Shown here piece by piece: positions 1-8,111 of a stretch of DNA of 64,000 nt. Both the position numbers and the translations under genes were made by a program. Origin of the DNA: Streptomyces tibetensis (GTDB taxonomy: Bacteria; Actinomycetota; Actinomycetes; Streptomycetales; Streptomycetaceae); contig NZ_SZVW01000009.1 of the NCBI RefSeq assembly GCF_007655005.1, positions 124,001 to 188,000 of the forward strand, given 5' to 3'. How positions within the stretch are numbered: position 1 is the stretch's first letter; each line of letters opens with the position of its first letter. The notes beneath the pieces are model-generated. The model made no database searches and was not told the origin of the DNA. It saw only the letters and a program-made list of their open reading frames with translations.

Positions 1-1316
1 GCACCGCTGAGCGGGGTCGCCACGTCCCGCTCGTTCTGGATGAGCAGGACATCGGACGGGCCCCGGTCGGTGACGCGCACCGGCGGCTCCTTCGGCTGCC
101 ACGGCCAGGCGGCGCACACCATCGCGTTTCGCGGCATGCCCGCGGTCAGCGGGTACTTCAGGCGGCCGGTGGCGACGTCCTTGCGGTAGACGGCGGCCGA
201 CCGGGGCCAGGCGGCGTCGTTGCAGACGGTGGCGGCCACGACCGCGGCATAGTTCCGCAGCACCGGGTCCGGCGGCGCCTGGGGCGCGGGCGGCACCGTG
301 CCCTTCTTCGCCGCCAGCATCAGCTCGGCGACGGCGGGGTAGCCGTCGGCGGGGTCGTAGAAGCCGTCCAGCATGGTCTGGCGCAGGACGTTGCCGTTCA
401 GCTCCTCGGGGTTGGAGCCCGGCCAGGGGATCGGCGTGCGGTCCAGGCGGGCGGCGAGGCGCAGGAAGAGCGGGCGCACCTCGGCCGCGGTGCGGGCCAG
501 CCGGTGCGGGTTGCCGGGCCGGGAGGCCCACTTGGCGAACTCGGGGAAGTTGTCCTCGACGCCGACCTCGAACGCGGCGAGCCAGGCGCGTTGGCCCTGC
601 ACCGGGTCGGGGTGGTCGTTGCTGTCGAGCACGATGCGGTCGGTGCGCCGCGGGAACATCTCCCGGTAGGCGGCGCCGACGTATGTGCCGTACGAGACGC
701 CCCAGGCGGACAGTTCGCGCTCGCCGAGGGCGGCGCGGATGCGGTCGATGTCGCGGGCGTTGTTCTTGGTGCTGACGTGCTGCAGCAGTTCGTCGCCGGC
801 GCGGGCGCAGGCGTCCGACATCCGGCGGGCGGCGGCCATGTTCTCAGCGACGGATCCGCCCGCTGTGGGCCAGGGGAGCAGCTTGGTGCGGGCGAGGTCG
901 GAGCGGTCGAAGTCGCAGCTCACGGGCGTGGACGGGGAGTTGCCACGCGGGGCGAAGCCGATGAGGTCGTATGCGTCGCGTACCGACCGGGGCAGTTGCC
1001 TGCCCGTCTCGGAGGGCCCGGCGAGGCTGTCCCCGCCGGGCCCGCCGGGGATCATGAGTAACGCGCCGCGACGGGCCGAGGGCTTCTCGCTGGGGAGGCG
1101 GGAGAGGGCGATGTCGATCTTCCGGCCGCCCGGATCGGCGTAGTTCATCGGTACGGAGAGTGCCGCGCACCGCTGACGCGGGTCGAGGCCGGTGCCCTCG
1201 CACTTGGTCCATTCGAGAGGCTCGGTATCGGCGGCGGAAGCGGTCAGCGGGACGGCGAGCCCGAACAGGAGAGCTGAGGCAGCGATCAGGGATGCGTTGC
1301 GCTTGATCTGCTTCAT
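1..1316 (-). CDS. Secreted alpha/beta hydrolase (tripeptidyl aminopeptidase type), partial
   Basis: The 3' end lies beyond the left edge, so only the first 438 codons are seen. The product starts with a basic, hydrophobic signal peptide ending in a TASAA cleavage region near residue 28. It then shows an oxyanion-type IPGGPGG stretch at residues 89-95 and the nucleophile elbow GVSYG at 206-210 (Ser208), as in Streptomyces secreted tripeptidyl aminopeptidases of the proline iminopeptidase-like family. These remove short peptides from the N-termini of extracellular proteins. The Asp and His of the triad should lie in or beyond the C-terminal part. Codon 86 is TTA (1059-1061), rare in Streptomyces and read by the bldA tRNA, so translation may be delayed to differentiation. 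ATG at 1316 is chosen because it begins the signal peptide. Confidence 0.85.
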   Translation of the reverse strand, partial: MKQIKRNASLIAASALLFGLAVPLTASAADTEPLEWTKCEGTGLDPRQRCAALSVPMNYADPGGRKIDIALSRLPSEKPSARRGALLMIPGGPGGDSLAGPSETGRQLPRSVRDAYDLIGFAPRGNSPSTPVSCDFDRSDLARTKLLPWPTAGGSVAENMAAARRMSDACARAGDELLQHVSTKNNARDIDRIRAALGERELSAWGVSYGTYVGAAYREMFPRRTDRIVLDSNDHPDPVQGQRAWLAAFEVGVEDNFPEFAKWASRPGNPHRLARTAAEVRPLFLRLAARLDRTPIPWPGSNPEELNGNVLRQTMLDGFYDPADGYPAVAELMLAAKKGTVPPAPQAPPDPVLRNYAAVVAATVCNDAAWPRSAAVYRKDVATGRLKYPLTAGMPRNAMVCAAWPWQPKEPPVRVTDRGPSDVLLIQNERDVATPLSG

Positions 1317-1375
1317 GGAACGAGCCTGACGGCTCACCGGCCTTCACCACATCCGGTCAACTGCCGTACCGATCA

Positions 1376-1389
1376 GGGGGTTTACCCCC
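1376..1389 (-). terminator. Short hairpin between acetyltransferase and hydrolase genes
   Basis: A 6-bp perfect stem (GGGGGT / ACCCCC) with a 2-nt loop lies between the stop of the GNAT gene and the start of the hydrolase, both read leftward. No T-tract follows, so termination is only a guess. Confidence 0.35.
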
Positions 1390-1451
1390 CCTTGCAGAGT
1401 TGCCGATCGGCGTGAACGGGGGGCGTGGGGATGGATGCTCCGGTCGCGGGC

Positions 1452-1976
1452 CTACAAGAGCCTTTGGCGTGTTCGGTTCGTCAGGGGCAGGCGCAGCATG
1501 AAGACGTCGATCGGGTCCTGGGATTCCACCGTGAAGCCGTGGCGTTCGTAGAGACGGCGGGCGGGGCTGCCCTGGAGGACGTTCAGGCGGACGGGCTCGG
1601 CGGCAGTGTCCGTCCTGGCCAGGAGGGTTCGCAGGACTGCCGATCCCAGGCCTCGGCCCTGGACGTCCGGGCTGAGGTAGAAGTGCTCCAGCCAGTGGCC
1701 GTCCTCGGCTGGGCGCAGGGTCACGCTGCCCGCGAACGATCCGGCGGCCGTGATGATCGAGGTGTGCTGCGGGGAGAAGCCGTCCCGAAGACGCCGCCTC
1801 ACCCGGTGTTCGTCGAAGCGGCCCAGACGCTCCAGGTCCGGGCGCATCACTGTCGCTCGCAGCTCCGCTATCGCGTCGACGTCCGTCGGTCGTGCCGGAC
1901 GCATCGACCATGCCGGCCCTGGTCCGGTGTGCTGGTGAGCCGGCTGGGTCCTCTTCGTCTCCGTGCTCGCATCCAT
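1452..1976 (-). CDS. GNAT family N-acetyltransferase
   Basis: A 174-residue protein with the GNAT fold order: N-terminal strand and helix (MRPARPTDVDAIAELRA, from residue 25), an acceptor-side middle part, and the acetyl-CoA pyrophosphate loop QGRGLG at residues 106-111 after the strand HFYLSPDV. The late ARRLYERHGF motif is the usual C-terminal GNAT signature. It should transfer an acetyl group from acetyl-CoA to a small-molecule or protein amine; the acceptor cannot be told. The first 24 residues are low in conserved features, so the start could also be Met25 (1904). It is followed closely by the hydrolase gene and preceded by the DUF397 gene at an 8-nt distance, which suggests read-through from the regulator genes. 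Confidence 0.85.
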   Translation of the reverse strand: MDASTETKRTQPAHQHTGPGPAWSMRPARPTDVDAIAELRATVMRPDLERLGRFDEHRVRRRLRDGFSPQHTSIITAAGSFAGSVTLRPAEDGHWLEHFYLSPDVQGRGLGSAVLRTLLARTDTAAEPVRLNVLQGSPARRLYERHGFTVESQDPIDVFMLRLPLTNRTRQRLL

Positions 1977-1983
1977 CGTTGGA

Positions 1984-2190
1984 TCATTGCAGGCGGGCGG
2001 CCCCGACCGTGCGCAGGAACGCCCTCCACGCGTCCGCCCCGACCAGGACCACAGGGCCGTCGGCCAGCTTGCTGTCCCGGACGGGCACGGCCCCGGGTAT
2101 CCCGTCGGCGACCTCGACGCAGCTGCCGCCCTCGCCGTTGCTGTAGCTGCTTTTTCTCCAGCAGGCGTTGCTCAGGTCGTCCTTGTGCAT
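1984..2190 (-). CDS. DUF397 domain protein
   Basis: A 68-residue protein with the full DUF397 pattern: WRKSSYSNGEGGSCVEVA at the N-terminus and VRDSK in the middle. Such small proteins occur in large numbers in Streptomyces, nearly always next to an HTH regulator with a DUF5753 C-terminal domain, and the best studied pairs (WhiJ-like, abaA locus) affect development and antibiotic production. Here it sits 4 nt after the stop of such a regulator, so the two are co-transcribed. Its molecular action is not known; it may act as partner or antagonist of the regulator. Confidence 0.9.
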   Translation of the reverse strand: MHKDDLSNACWRKSSYSNGEGGSCVEVADGIPGAVPVRDSKLADGPVVLVGADAWRAFLRTVGAARLQ

Positions 2191-2194
2191 CGTC

Positions 2195-3004
2195 TTAGTC
2201 CTCAGCCGCGGATTCGATCAGGGCCAGGGACGCCTCCGGGGGCAGGGCGGCGACCCTGAGCAGATCGTAAGCGCGCTGTGCGTTCTTCACCACGCTCGGG
2301 TCATCGACCAACGTCCCCGAAAACGACGTCTCTGTATAGGCGACGGGCGGCGCGTCGTCGAACTTCATGAGCGTCAGCATGCCGCCCATGGAGGGGTGAG
2401 CCCCTGCCGAGTACGGCAGCACCGTCACCATCACCTGCCGCCCCCGCACCAGACCTGCGATGTGATCCAGTTGGGCCGCCATGGCCTCCTGGCCGCCCAC
2501 CGGCATGCGCAGCACGTTCTCGTGCAGGATCACCCAATACTCGGGCCTTGTAGCGTCCTCGAGGATCCGTGCCCTTTCCAGGCGGGCCGTCACCTTCTCC
2601 TCGACGTAGTCGTCTGTGACGAACGGGTTCGCCGCCACGGTAACCGTGCGGGCGTACGCGGCAGTCTGCAGAAGTCCCGGCACCAGCGTCGGTGCGAACT
2701 CGCAGATCTGCGTCGCCAGCCCCTCCAGCTCCACAACCCCCGCGAAATAATCCGCATACCGCCTGTCGTCAATCAGCTTCCTGCACAGCCGCTCGAAAAT
2801 ACCGTCGGTTTGCAGCACCCCGTCGATCCGCTGCGCCACATCCAACTGTGGCTTGCGAATGGCTTGTTCGAACTGGCCGATGTATCCGCCGGAGACGAAA
2901 ACCCGCGATCCCAGCTCCACCTGGGTGATTCCCGCGTCCTCCCTCCGCCGCTTGAGCTCCGCGCCGAAGAACTCCCACGCCGCCTGCCGAGAACCGTTGG
3001 CCAT
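2195..3004 (-). CDS. HTH regulator, DUF5753 (WhiJ-like)
   Basis: A 269-residue DNA-binding protein. Residues about 12-70 form an XRE-type helix-turn-helix (FFGAELKRRREDAGITQVELGSRVFVSGGYIGQFE). The rest matches DUF5753, with the typical FAPTLVPGLLQTAAYAR and VTVLPYSAGAHPSM stretches. ATG at 3004 is chosen over the longer frame because an AGAGGGG ribosome site lies just upstream and the earlier part is not conserved-looking. The DUF397 gene follows directly, and two small genes are read away from it on the other strand. By analogy with WhiJ it may repress neighbouring or developmental genes until a partner releases it; this is inference. Confidence 0.9.
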   Translation of the reverse strand: MANGSRQAAWEFFGAELKRRREDAGITQVELGSRVFVSGGYIGQFEQAIRKPQLDVAQRIDGVLQTDGIFERLCRKLIDDRRYADYFAGVVELEGLATQICEFAPTLVPGLLQTAAYARTVTVAANPFVTDDYVEEKVTARLERARILEDATRPEYWVILHENVLRMPVGGQEAMAAQLDHIAGLVRGRQVMVTVLPYSAGAHPSMGGMLTLMKFDDAPPVAYTETSFSGTLVDDPSVVKNAQRAYDLLRVAALPPEASLALIESAAED

Positions 3005-3120
3005 TACCGAACCCCTCTGTGCTGCCCCGCAGTTGTAGGGCACAGACCCTTCCCGAGTGTAGAAGCGGAGCGTCACCGTAGGGACGCGAAGAGTGAAATC
3101 GGGAAAGGGAGGGGAGCACG

Positions 3121-3327
3121 GTGAAGGCACGACACTCGGCGCTCTGCGTCGAAGAAGCGGAGGATGCGGTGAAAGAATTGCGGGCAGAACTCGCCGAGGC
3201 GGGAATTACCTTGCCGTCACTGGGGCTCGACCCGGTGAGTCTTGCGCGGGAAGCACCCTGTCCGCTCGTGGAATTGGGCCGGTGTTCCGTGGAGACCGCC
3301 CGGCGGCTCGCGGCGGTGCTGCGATGA
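3121..3327 (+). CDS. Small protein next to WhiJ-like regulator
   Basis: A 68-residue product of a GTG-start gene with a good GGGAGGGGA ribosome site. I do not recognise a named family. The sequence is rich in Glu and Ala in its first half and ends in a helix (CSVETARRLAAVL). Its position, divergent from a DUF5753 regulator, is the one in which WhiJ-type loci often carry an extra small gene. Its stop overlaps the next start as ATGA, so the two are translated together. Confidence 0.75.
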   Translation: MKARHSALCVEEAEDAVKELRAELAEAGITLPSLGLDPVSLAREAPCPLVELGRCSVETARRLAAVLR

Positions 3328-3539
3328 AGCCACCGGTCGGCGCCTACGTGGTGGACACCCGCAGCGGCCGCATCGGCATCGTCATGGGGCATGAGGGGCC
3401 CTACGTGCAGCTGAGGCCGTACGGGGGCGGCAGGGAGTGGGACGCCGACCCCGGTGCCGTCCGGCACGCCACCCCGGCCGAGCGGCTGCGCGCGGCGACG
3501 GCGTACGCCAACGCACGCAGCAGGGGCGAGGTCCCCTGA
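3324..3539 (+). CDS. Small conserved hypothetical protein
   Basis: A 71-residue protein starting at the ATG that overlaps the previous stop (3324-3327). It begins PPVGAYVVDTRSGRIGIVMGHEGPYVQLRPYGGGREWDADP in pieces that look like a small beta-barrel (SH3-like) fold, with a short C-terminal helix. No function is recognised. Proteins of this look are common beside WhiJ-like regulators in Streptomyces. The longer frame starting at 3093 is rejected because its first part overlaps the preceding gene. Confidence 0.75.
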   Translation: MKPPVGAYVVDTRSGRIGIVMGHEGPYVQLRPYGGGREWDADPGAVRHATPAERLRAATAYANARSRGEVP

Positions 3540-3565
3540 GGCGGTGACCCTGCGAGAATGGCGCC

Positions 3566-4312
3566 ATGAGTCTGTTCCGCGACGACGGCATCGTGCTGCG
3601 CACCCAGAAGCTGGGTGAGGCGGACCGGATCATCACGCTGCTCACGCGCGGTCACGGTCGAGTACGCGCGGTGGCCCGGGGCGTGCGCCGGACGAAGTCG
3701 AAGTTCGGTGCGCGCCTCGAGCCGTTCTCCCACGTCGACGTGCAGTTTTTCGCCAAGGGGAGCGAGCTCGTCGGACGCGGTCTGCCGCTGTGCACCCAGA
3801 GTGAGACCATCGCGCCGTACGGCGGCGGCATCGTCAGCGACTACGCTCGGTACACGGCGGGGACCGTCATGCTGGAGACCGCCGAGCGGTTCACCGACCA
3901 CGAAGGGGAGCCGGCCGTGCAGCAGTACCTGCTGCTGGTCGGAGGGCTGCGGACCCTCGCCCGAGGGGAGCACGCACCCCATCTCGTGCTCGACGCGTTC
4001 CTGCTCCGCTCCCTCGCCGTCAACGGCTACGCCCCGAGCTTCACCGACTGCGCGAAGTGCGGGATGCCCGGACCCAACCGGTTCTTCTCGGTCGCCTCGG
4101 GCGGTTCCGTCTGCGTGGACTGCCGTGTCCCCGGCAGCGTCGTACCCTCACCCCAGGCCCTGGAGCTCCTCGGCGCCCTGCTGACGGGAGACTGGGAGAC
4201 CGCGGACGCCTGCGAGGCGCGCTACGTCCGGGAGGGCAGCGGGCTGGTGTCCGCGTATCTGCACTGGCACATGGAGCGCGGGCTGCGTTCCCTGCGCTAC
4301 GTCGAGAAGTAG
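3566..4312 (+). CDS. recO: DNA repair protein RecO
   Basis: 248 residues, the usual length. The N-terminal OB-fold region (FRDDGIVLRTQKLGEADRIITLLT) and the following RRTKSKFGARLEPFSHVDV match RecO. The C-terminal half holds a four-cysteine zinc site at C162, C165, C183 and C186 (CAKCG ... CVDC), as in many Gram-positive RecO proteins. RecO works with RecR to load RecA on single-stranded DNA covered by SSB during recombinational repair. It is followed by uppS 60 nt downstream, the normal actinomycete order. Confidence 0.97.
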   Translation: MSLFRDDGIVLRTQKLGEADRIITLLTRGHGRVRAVARGVRRTKSKFGARLEPFSHVDVQFFAKGSELVGRGLPLCTQSETIAPYGGGIVSDYARYTAGTVMLETAERFTDHEGEPAVQQYLLLVGGLRTLARGEHAPHLVLDAFLLRSLAVNGYAPSFTDCAKCGMPGPNRFFSVASGGSVCVDCRVPGSVVPSPQALELLGALLTGDWETADACEARYVREGSGLVSAYLHWHMERGLRSLRYVEK

Positions 4313-4372
4313 CGCGAGCAGCGCACAACAGAGCAGCACAGAAGCAAGCGAGCACGAGGAGACGAGAAACAC

Positions 4373-5206
4373 ATGGCCGTACGCGGGATCCTGGGGCGCC
4401 AGCGCCGGGAGTACAGGACGCCGGAGCCGCACCCGTCCGGCGCGCGGCCCCCGAAGATCCCCGGGGAGTTCGTACCGCGGCATGTGGCGATCGTCATGGA
4501 CGGCAACGGCCGCTGGGCCAAGGACCGGGGCCTGCCGCGCACCGAAGGGCACAAGGTCGGCGCCGAGCGCGTGCTGGACGTGCTCCAGGGGGCCATCGAG
4601 ATGGGCGTGGGCGCCATCTCCCTGTACGCCTTCTCCACCGAGAACTGGAAGCGCTCGCCCGACGAGGTGCGCTTCCTGATGAACTTCAACCGGGACTTCA
4701 TCCGCAAGACCCGGGACCAGCTCGACGAGCTGGGCATCCGGGTGCGCTGGGTCGGGCGGATGCCGAAGCTGTGGCGCTCGGTGGCCAAGGAGCTCCAGGT
4801 CGCCCAGGAGCAGACCAAGGGCAACGACAAACTCACGCTGTACTTCTGCATGAACTACGGCGGACGGGCCGAGATCGCCGACGCGGCCCAGGCGCTGGCG
4901 GCGGACGTGAAGAGCGGCAAACTCGACCCGTCGAAGGTCAACGAGAAGACCTTCGCGAAGTACATGTACTACCCGGACATGCCGGACGTGGACCTGTTCC
5001 TGCGGCCCAGCGGTGAGCAGCGCACCTCCAACTACCTGCTCTGGCAGAGCGCCTACGCCGAGATGGTCTTCCAGGACGTGCTGTGGCCGGACTTCGACCG
5101 GCGCGACCTGTGGCGGGCCTGTCTGGAGTTCGCCTCGCGGGACCGCCGCTTCGGCGGGGCGATCCCGAACGAGGAGCTGCTGGCCATGGAGGGCGAGCAG
5201 CCGTAG
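4373..5206 (+). CDS. uppS: Isoprenyl (undecaprenyl) diphosphate synthase
   Basis: 277 residues, a cis-prenyltransferase. The catalytic motif HVAIVMDGNGRWAK includes the Mg-binding Asp43; SLYAFSTENWKR, the lid region, and the C-terminal SGEQRTSNYLLWQSAYAE are all present. It extends farnesyl diphosphate with isopentenyl diphosphate to the C50-C55 lipid carrier of peptidoglycan synthesis, in the cytoplasm at the membrane. The start has a GAGGAGA site upstream. Actinomycetes often carry two such enzymes with different chain lengths, so the exact product length is not certain. A strong hairpin follows. Confidence 0.95.
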   Translation: MAVRGILGRQRREYRTPEPHPSGARPPKIPGEFVPRHVAIVMDGNGRWAKDRGLPRTEGHKVGAERVLDVLQGAIEMGVGAISLYAFSTENWKRSPDEVRFLMNFNRDFIRKTRDQLDELGIRVRWVGRMPKLWRSVAKELQVAQEQTKGNDKLTLYFCMNYGGRAEIADAAQALAADVKSGKLDPSKVNEKTFAKYMYYPDMPDVDLFLRPSGEQRTSNYLLWQSAYAEMVFQDVLWPDFDRRDLWRACLEFASRDRRFGGAIPNEELLAMEGEQP

Positions 5207-5214
5207 CGAGCACG

Positions 5215-5245
5215 GGCCCGGCCGCCTTGAGGTGGCGGCCGGGCC
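5215..5245 (+). terminator. Strong hairpin after uppS
   Basis: Two perfect 12-bp arms (5215-5226 and 5234-5245) with a 7-nt loop lie 9 nt after the uppS stop. No T-tract, as is common in Streptomyces terminators. It separates recO-uppS from the MFS gene. Confidence 0.75.
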
Positions 5246-5267
5246 AGGGCGGCGGTGTGCTGGTGGC

Positions 5268-6656
5268 ATGGGTTCCACCGCCGTCGGCGCACCTCGCCGG
5301 ACCCCGCACCGGGCGGGGGTTTTCATGGCGTCCTCGCTGGCCCTGTTCTGCATCCAGCTGGACTTCTTCGCGCTCAACCTGGCCATCCCCGGGATCTCCG
5401 ACGAGCTGGACACGACCGTTTCCGCGGCGCAGTGGACGCTGTCCGCGTACATGCTCGCCGTCGGCTGCCTGTTCATCGTCGGGGGACGGCTGGGTGACCT
5501 CCTCGGGCGGCGCCCGATCCTGCTGGCCGGGACCGGGCTGTTCGCCGCGGCCTCCGTCGGCTGCGCCCTCGCGCCGAGCCTCGGTGTGCTCGTCGTGGCC
5601 CGGATCGTGCAGGGCGCGGGCGCGGCACTGATCTTTCCCGTGTCGGTCTCCGTGATCACCAACGCCTTTCCCGAGGAGACCCGGGCCCGGGCGCTGGGGG
5701 CGATGTTCGGGATCGCCAACGTCGGCACCGCCCTCGGGCCGTTCGTCGGCGGCGGCTTCACCGACGGGCCGGGCTGGCGGTGGATCTTCTGGCTGCTGGC
5801 CCCGCTCAGCGCACTGTCGCTGCTGATCGCCCTGCGGTACGTCCCCGACTCGCGGGACGAGAGCGCCCCACGCCAGGTCGACCTGCCCGGCTGTCTGGCC
5901 GTCGTGACGAGCCTGGCCGCCCTGACCCTGGCCGTGGAGCGGGGGAGCGCCTGGGGCTGGGACCACGCCCGCACGCTCGCCCTGTTCGGGATCGCGGTGG
6001 TGGCCGGCGCCCTCTTCGCGCTGCGGGAGCGGACCTGCCGGCATCCGCTGGTCGACTTCCGGCTTTTCCGCAACATCCGCTTCGACCTCGTCACCGTGAT
6101 GGGGTCGGTGGCCAACATGGGCTACGCCGTCACCGTGTTCCTCGCCACGCTCCAGTTGCAGCAGGTGCGCGGCCTGTCGGCGATCCTGTCCGGCACGGTG
6201 TTCCTCGCCCCGGCCGTGATGGTGGCCTGCTCGGGGCCCATCGGCGCCTGGCTGTCCGGCCGGATGCGCGCCACCAGTGTCATGGCCCTGGCCGGGGCCG
6301 TCGCCGGCACCGGCATGATCGGGCTGAGCTTCGCCTGGTCCTGGTGGGTCTACCTGCCCGTCTTCACCTGGTGCGCGCTCGGGCTGGGCCTCGGCTGGAC
6401 CTTCGCCAGCGTGGCCACCCAGCAGGTCGTCTCGCCCGCCCGCGCCGGAGAGGCCTCGGGCGTCGTCCTCACCGCCCTCGTCACGCTCGGCGCGATCGGT
6501 CTCGCGGCCGTGGCGGCGGCCATCACCTCGCTCACCCCCGAGACCGGCCCGGAACGCGCCTACGACCTCATCCTGCGGGCCGGCGGCGCCGTGATCCTCG
6601 CCTCCTCGGCCCTGTCGCTGCTCGTCCGGCGCGGGCTCAGCGCCCGGGGCGCGTAG
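5268..6656 (+). CDS. MFS drug exporter (EmrB/QacA type)
   Basis: 462 residues from ATG 5268 (Met20 at 5325 is the other possible start). It is mostly hydrophobic, with the DHA2 signs: QLDFFALNLAIPGI in the first membrane segment, GGRLGDLLGRRPILLAGTGLF (motif A, loop 2-3) and the motif C-like LGPFVGGGFTDGPGWRWIFWL. Proteins of this family expel drugs or metabolites with proton exchange; about 14 membrane segments are expected. The substrate cannot be read from sequence. It stands alone between the uppS hairpin and the convergent zur gene, with no regulator beside it. Confidence 0.88.
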   Translation: MGSTAVGAPRRTPHRAGVFMASSLALFCIQLDFFALNLAIPGISDELDTTVSAAQWTLSAYMLAVGCLFIVGGRLGDLLGRRPILLAGTGLFAAASVGCALAPSLGVLVVARIVQGAGAALIFPVSVSVITNAFPEETRARALGAMFGIANVGTALGPFVGGGFTDGPGWRWIFWLLAPLSALSLLIALRYVPDSRDESAPRQVDLPGCLAVVTSLAALTLAVERGSAWGWDHARTLALFGIAVVAGALFALRERTCRHPLVDFRLFRNIRFDLVTVMGSVANMGYAVTVFLATLQLQQVRGLSAILSGTVFLAPAVMVACSGPIGAWLSGRMRATSVMALAGAVAGTGMIGLSFAWSWWVYLPVFTWCALGLGLGWTFASVATQQVVSPARAGEASGVVLTALVTLGAIGLAAVAAAITSLTPETGPERAYDLILRAGGAVILASSALSLLVRRGLSARGA

Positions 6657-6680
6657 GAGGCCAGGAGGCCTCTGACCTCA

Positions 6681-6707
6681 GGGGCGCGGGGAACTGCGCG
6701 ACAAGCC
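6681..6707. repeat. Dispersed 27-nt repeat, copy 1
   Basis: A 27-nt string beginning GGGGCGCGGGGAAC and ending GCGCGACAAGCC, 25 nt after the MFS stop. A second copy with one mismatch is at 57537-57563, also directly downstream of a stop codon and in the same orientation relative to that gene. Confidence 0.7.
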
Positions 6708-6730
6708 CCAACGCACCCGCAGCCGACAAC

Positions 6731-7150
6731 TCATCCGCCAGACGCCGCAGCGCATTCCGCGCAGGTCCCGAAAATCTCCACCGTATGAGCCACGTTCACA
6801 TACCCGTGCTCGGCGGCGATCGACTCGGCCCACTTCTCCACCGCCGGCCCCTCCACCTCGACGGCCTTGCCGCAGCCACGGCACACGAGGTGATGGTGAT
6901 GGTCGTCGGTGGAGCAACGCCGGTACACCGACTCCCCGTCGGCCGTGCGCAGGACGTCGACCTCACCGGCGTCGGCGAGGGACTGCAGGGTGCGGTAGAC
7001 CGTGGTGAGCCCGACCGAGTCGCCCTTGTGCTTGAGCATGTCGTGCAGTTCCTGCGCGCTGCGGAACTCGTCGACCTCCTGCAGGGCCGCCGCCACAGCG
7101 GCCCGCTGCTTGGTGGCGCGGCCCTTCACGGACGGTCCAGCGGTCGTCAC
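6731..7150 (-). CDS. zur: Zinc uptake repressor Zur (Fur family)
   Basis: 139 residues. Winged helix at residues about 10-75 (SVGLTTVYRTLQSLADAGEV), then the metal part with HHHHLVCRGCG (H84-H87, C90, C93) and the C-terminal CAEC pair (C130, C133), which form the structural zinc site of Fur-family proteins. With zinc bound, Zur blocks transcription of zinc importers. It is the last gene of a znuA-znuC-znuB-zur run, 58 nt after znuB, so it is probably under its own control through the Zur boxes upstream of znuA. GTG start with a GGAGG site. Confidence 0.95.
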   Translation of the reverse strand: MTTAGPSVKGRATKQRAAVAAALQEVDEFRSAQELHDMLKHKGDSVGLTTVYRTLQSLADAGEVDVLRTADGESVYRRCSTDDHHHHLVCRGCGKAVEVEGPAVEKWAESIAAEHGYVNVAHTVEIFGTCAECAAASGG

Positions 7151-7208
7151 CGTTGCCTCCTCACGTCTGCCTTGCCCGGGCCATTGTGCCAGCCCGGGGT
7201 GGGGGCGG

Positions 7209-8111
7209 TCAGACGCCGACTTCGTCGGCCGCCCGGCGGCTGCCCGGGATCGTGCAGTCCCCGGGATCGGTCGCGCCGTCAGCGGCCGCCCTGGCCCGGG
7301 CGCGGCGCCGGGCCAGTGGGGCCGCGAGCGCCGTCAGGGCGATGAACGCGCCGAGGGTCAGCAGCACGATCGTCGCGCCGGGCGGCACGTCCTGGTAGTA
7401 CGAGGTGACGGTGCCGCCGATCGTCACGCTCACGCCGATGGCCACGGCGATCACGAAGGTGGCGGCAAAGCTGCGGGCGATCTGCTGGGCGGCCGCGACG
7501 GGCACCACCATCAGCGCACTGACCAGGAGCAGCCCGACCACGCGCATCGCCACCGTCACCGTCACGGCCGCGGTGACCGCCGTCAGCAGGTTCAGCACGC
7601 GCACCGGCAGCCCCGTCACCCGGGCGAACTCCTCGTCCTGGCTGACCGCGAACAGCTGCCGCCGCAGGCCGAGGGTGACCAGGACGACGAACGCGGCCAG
7701 GACGCAGATCGCGGTGACGTCCGACTGGGACACCGTCGACAGGGAGCCGAACAGGTACGACGTCAGGTTGGCGTTGGAGCCCGTCGGTGCGAGGTTGATG
7801 AACATCACACCGCCGGCCATGCCGCCGTAGAACAGCATCGCGAGGGCGATGTCGCCGCGGGTCTTGCCGTACCAGCGGATCAGCTCCATGAGGACCGCGC
7901 CGAGGACGGAGACGAGGGTCGCCATCCACACCGGGGACCAGGTCAGCAGGAAGCCGAGGCCGACGCCGGTCATCGCCACGTGGCCGATGCCGTCGCCCAT
8001 CAGGGCCTGGCGGCGCTGGACCAGGTAGATCCCCACCGCGGGGGCCGTGATGCCGACCAGGACGGCGGCGAGCAGGGCCCGCTGCATGAAGGCGTAGTCG
8101 AGGAAGTCCAT
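7209..8111 (-). CDS. znuB: Zinc ABC transporter permease ZnuB
   Basis: 300 residues of ABC-3 family permease with 8-9 hydrophobic segments. QRRQALMGDGIGHVAMTGVGLG near residue 35 is the conserved cytoplasmic stretch; the RRQLFAVSQDEEFARVTGLPVRVLN segment contacts the ATPase. It forms the membrane channel of the zinc importer with ZnuC and ZnuA. Its start overlaps the znuC stop (TGATG), so the two are translationally coupled. Confidence 0.94.
   Translation of the reverse strand: MDFLDYAFMQRALLAAVLVGITAPAVGIYLVQRRQALMGDGIGHVAMTGVGLGFLLTWSPVWMATLVSVLGAVLMELIRWYGKTRGDIALAMLFYGGMAGGVMFINLAPTGSNANLTSYLFGSLSTVSQSDVTAICVLAAFVVLVTLGLRRQLFAVSQDEEFARVTGLPVRVLNLLTAVTAAVTVTVAMRVVGLLLVSALMVVPVAAAQQIARSFAATFVIAVAIGVSVTIGGTVTSYYQDVPPGATIVLLTLGAFIALTALAAPLARRRARARAAADGATDPGDCTIPGSRRAADEVGV

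Noticed and set aside
844..1350. 168-codon frame overlapping the hydrolase
   Set aside because: Same strand, other frame; Arg/Pro-rich and lacks the signal peptide and catalytic motif found in the true frame.
4148..6118. Very long reverse-strand frame (656 codons) across uppS and the MFS gene
   Set aside because: High-GC DNA leaves the opposite strand open; the product is made of Arg/Pro/Ala/Gly runs and matches no family, while the plus strand encodes clear proteins.
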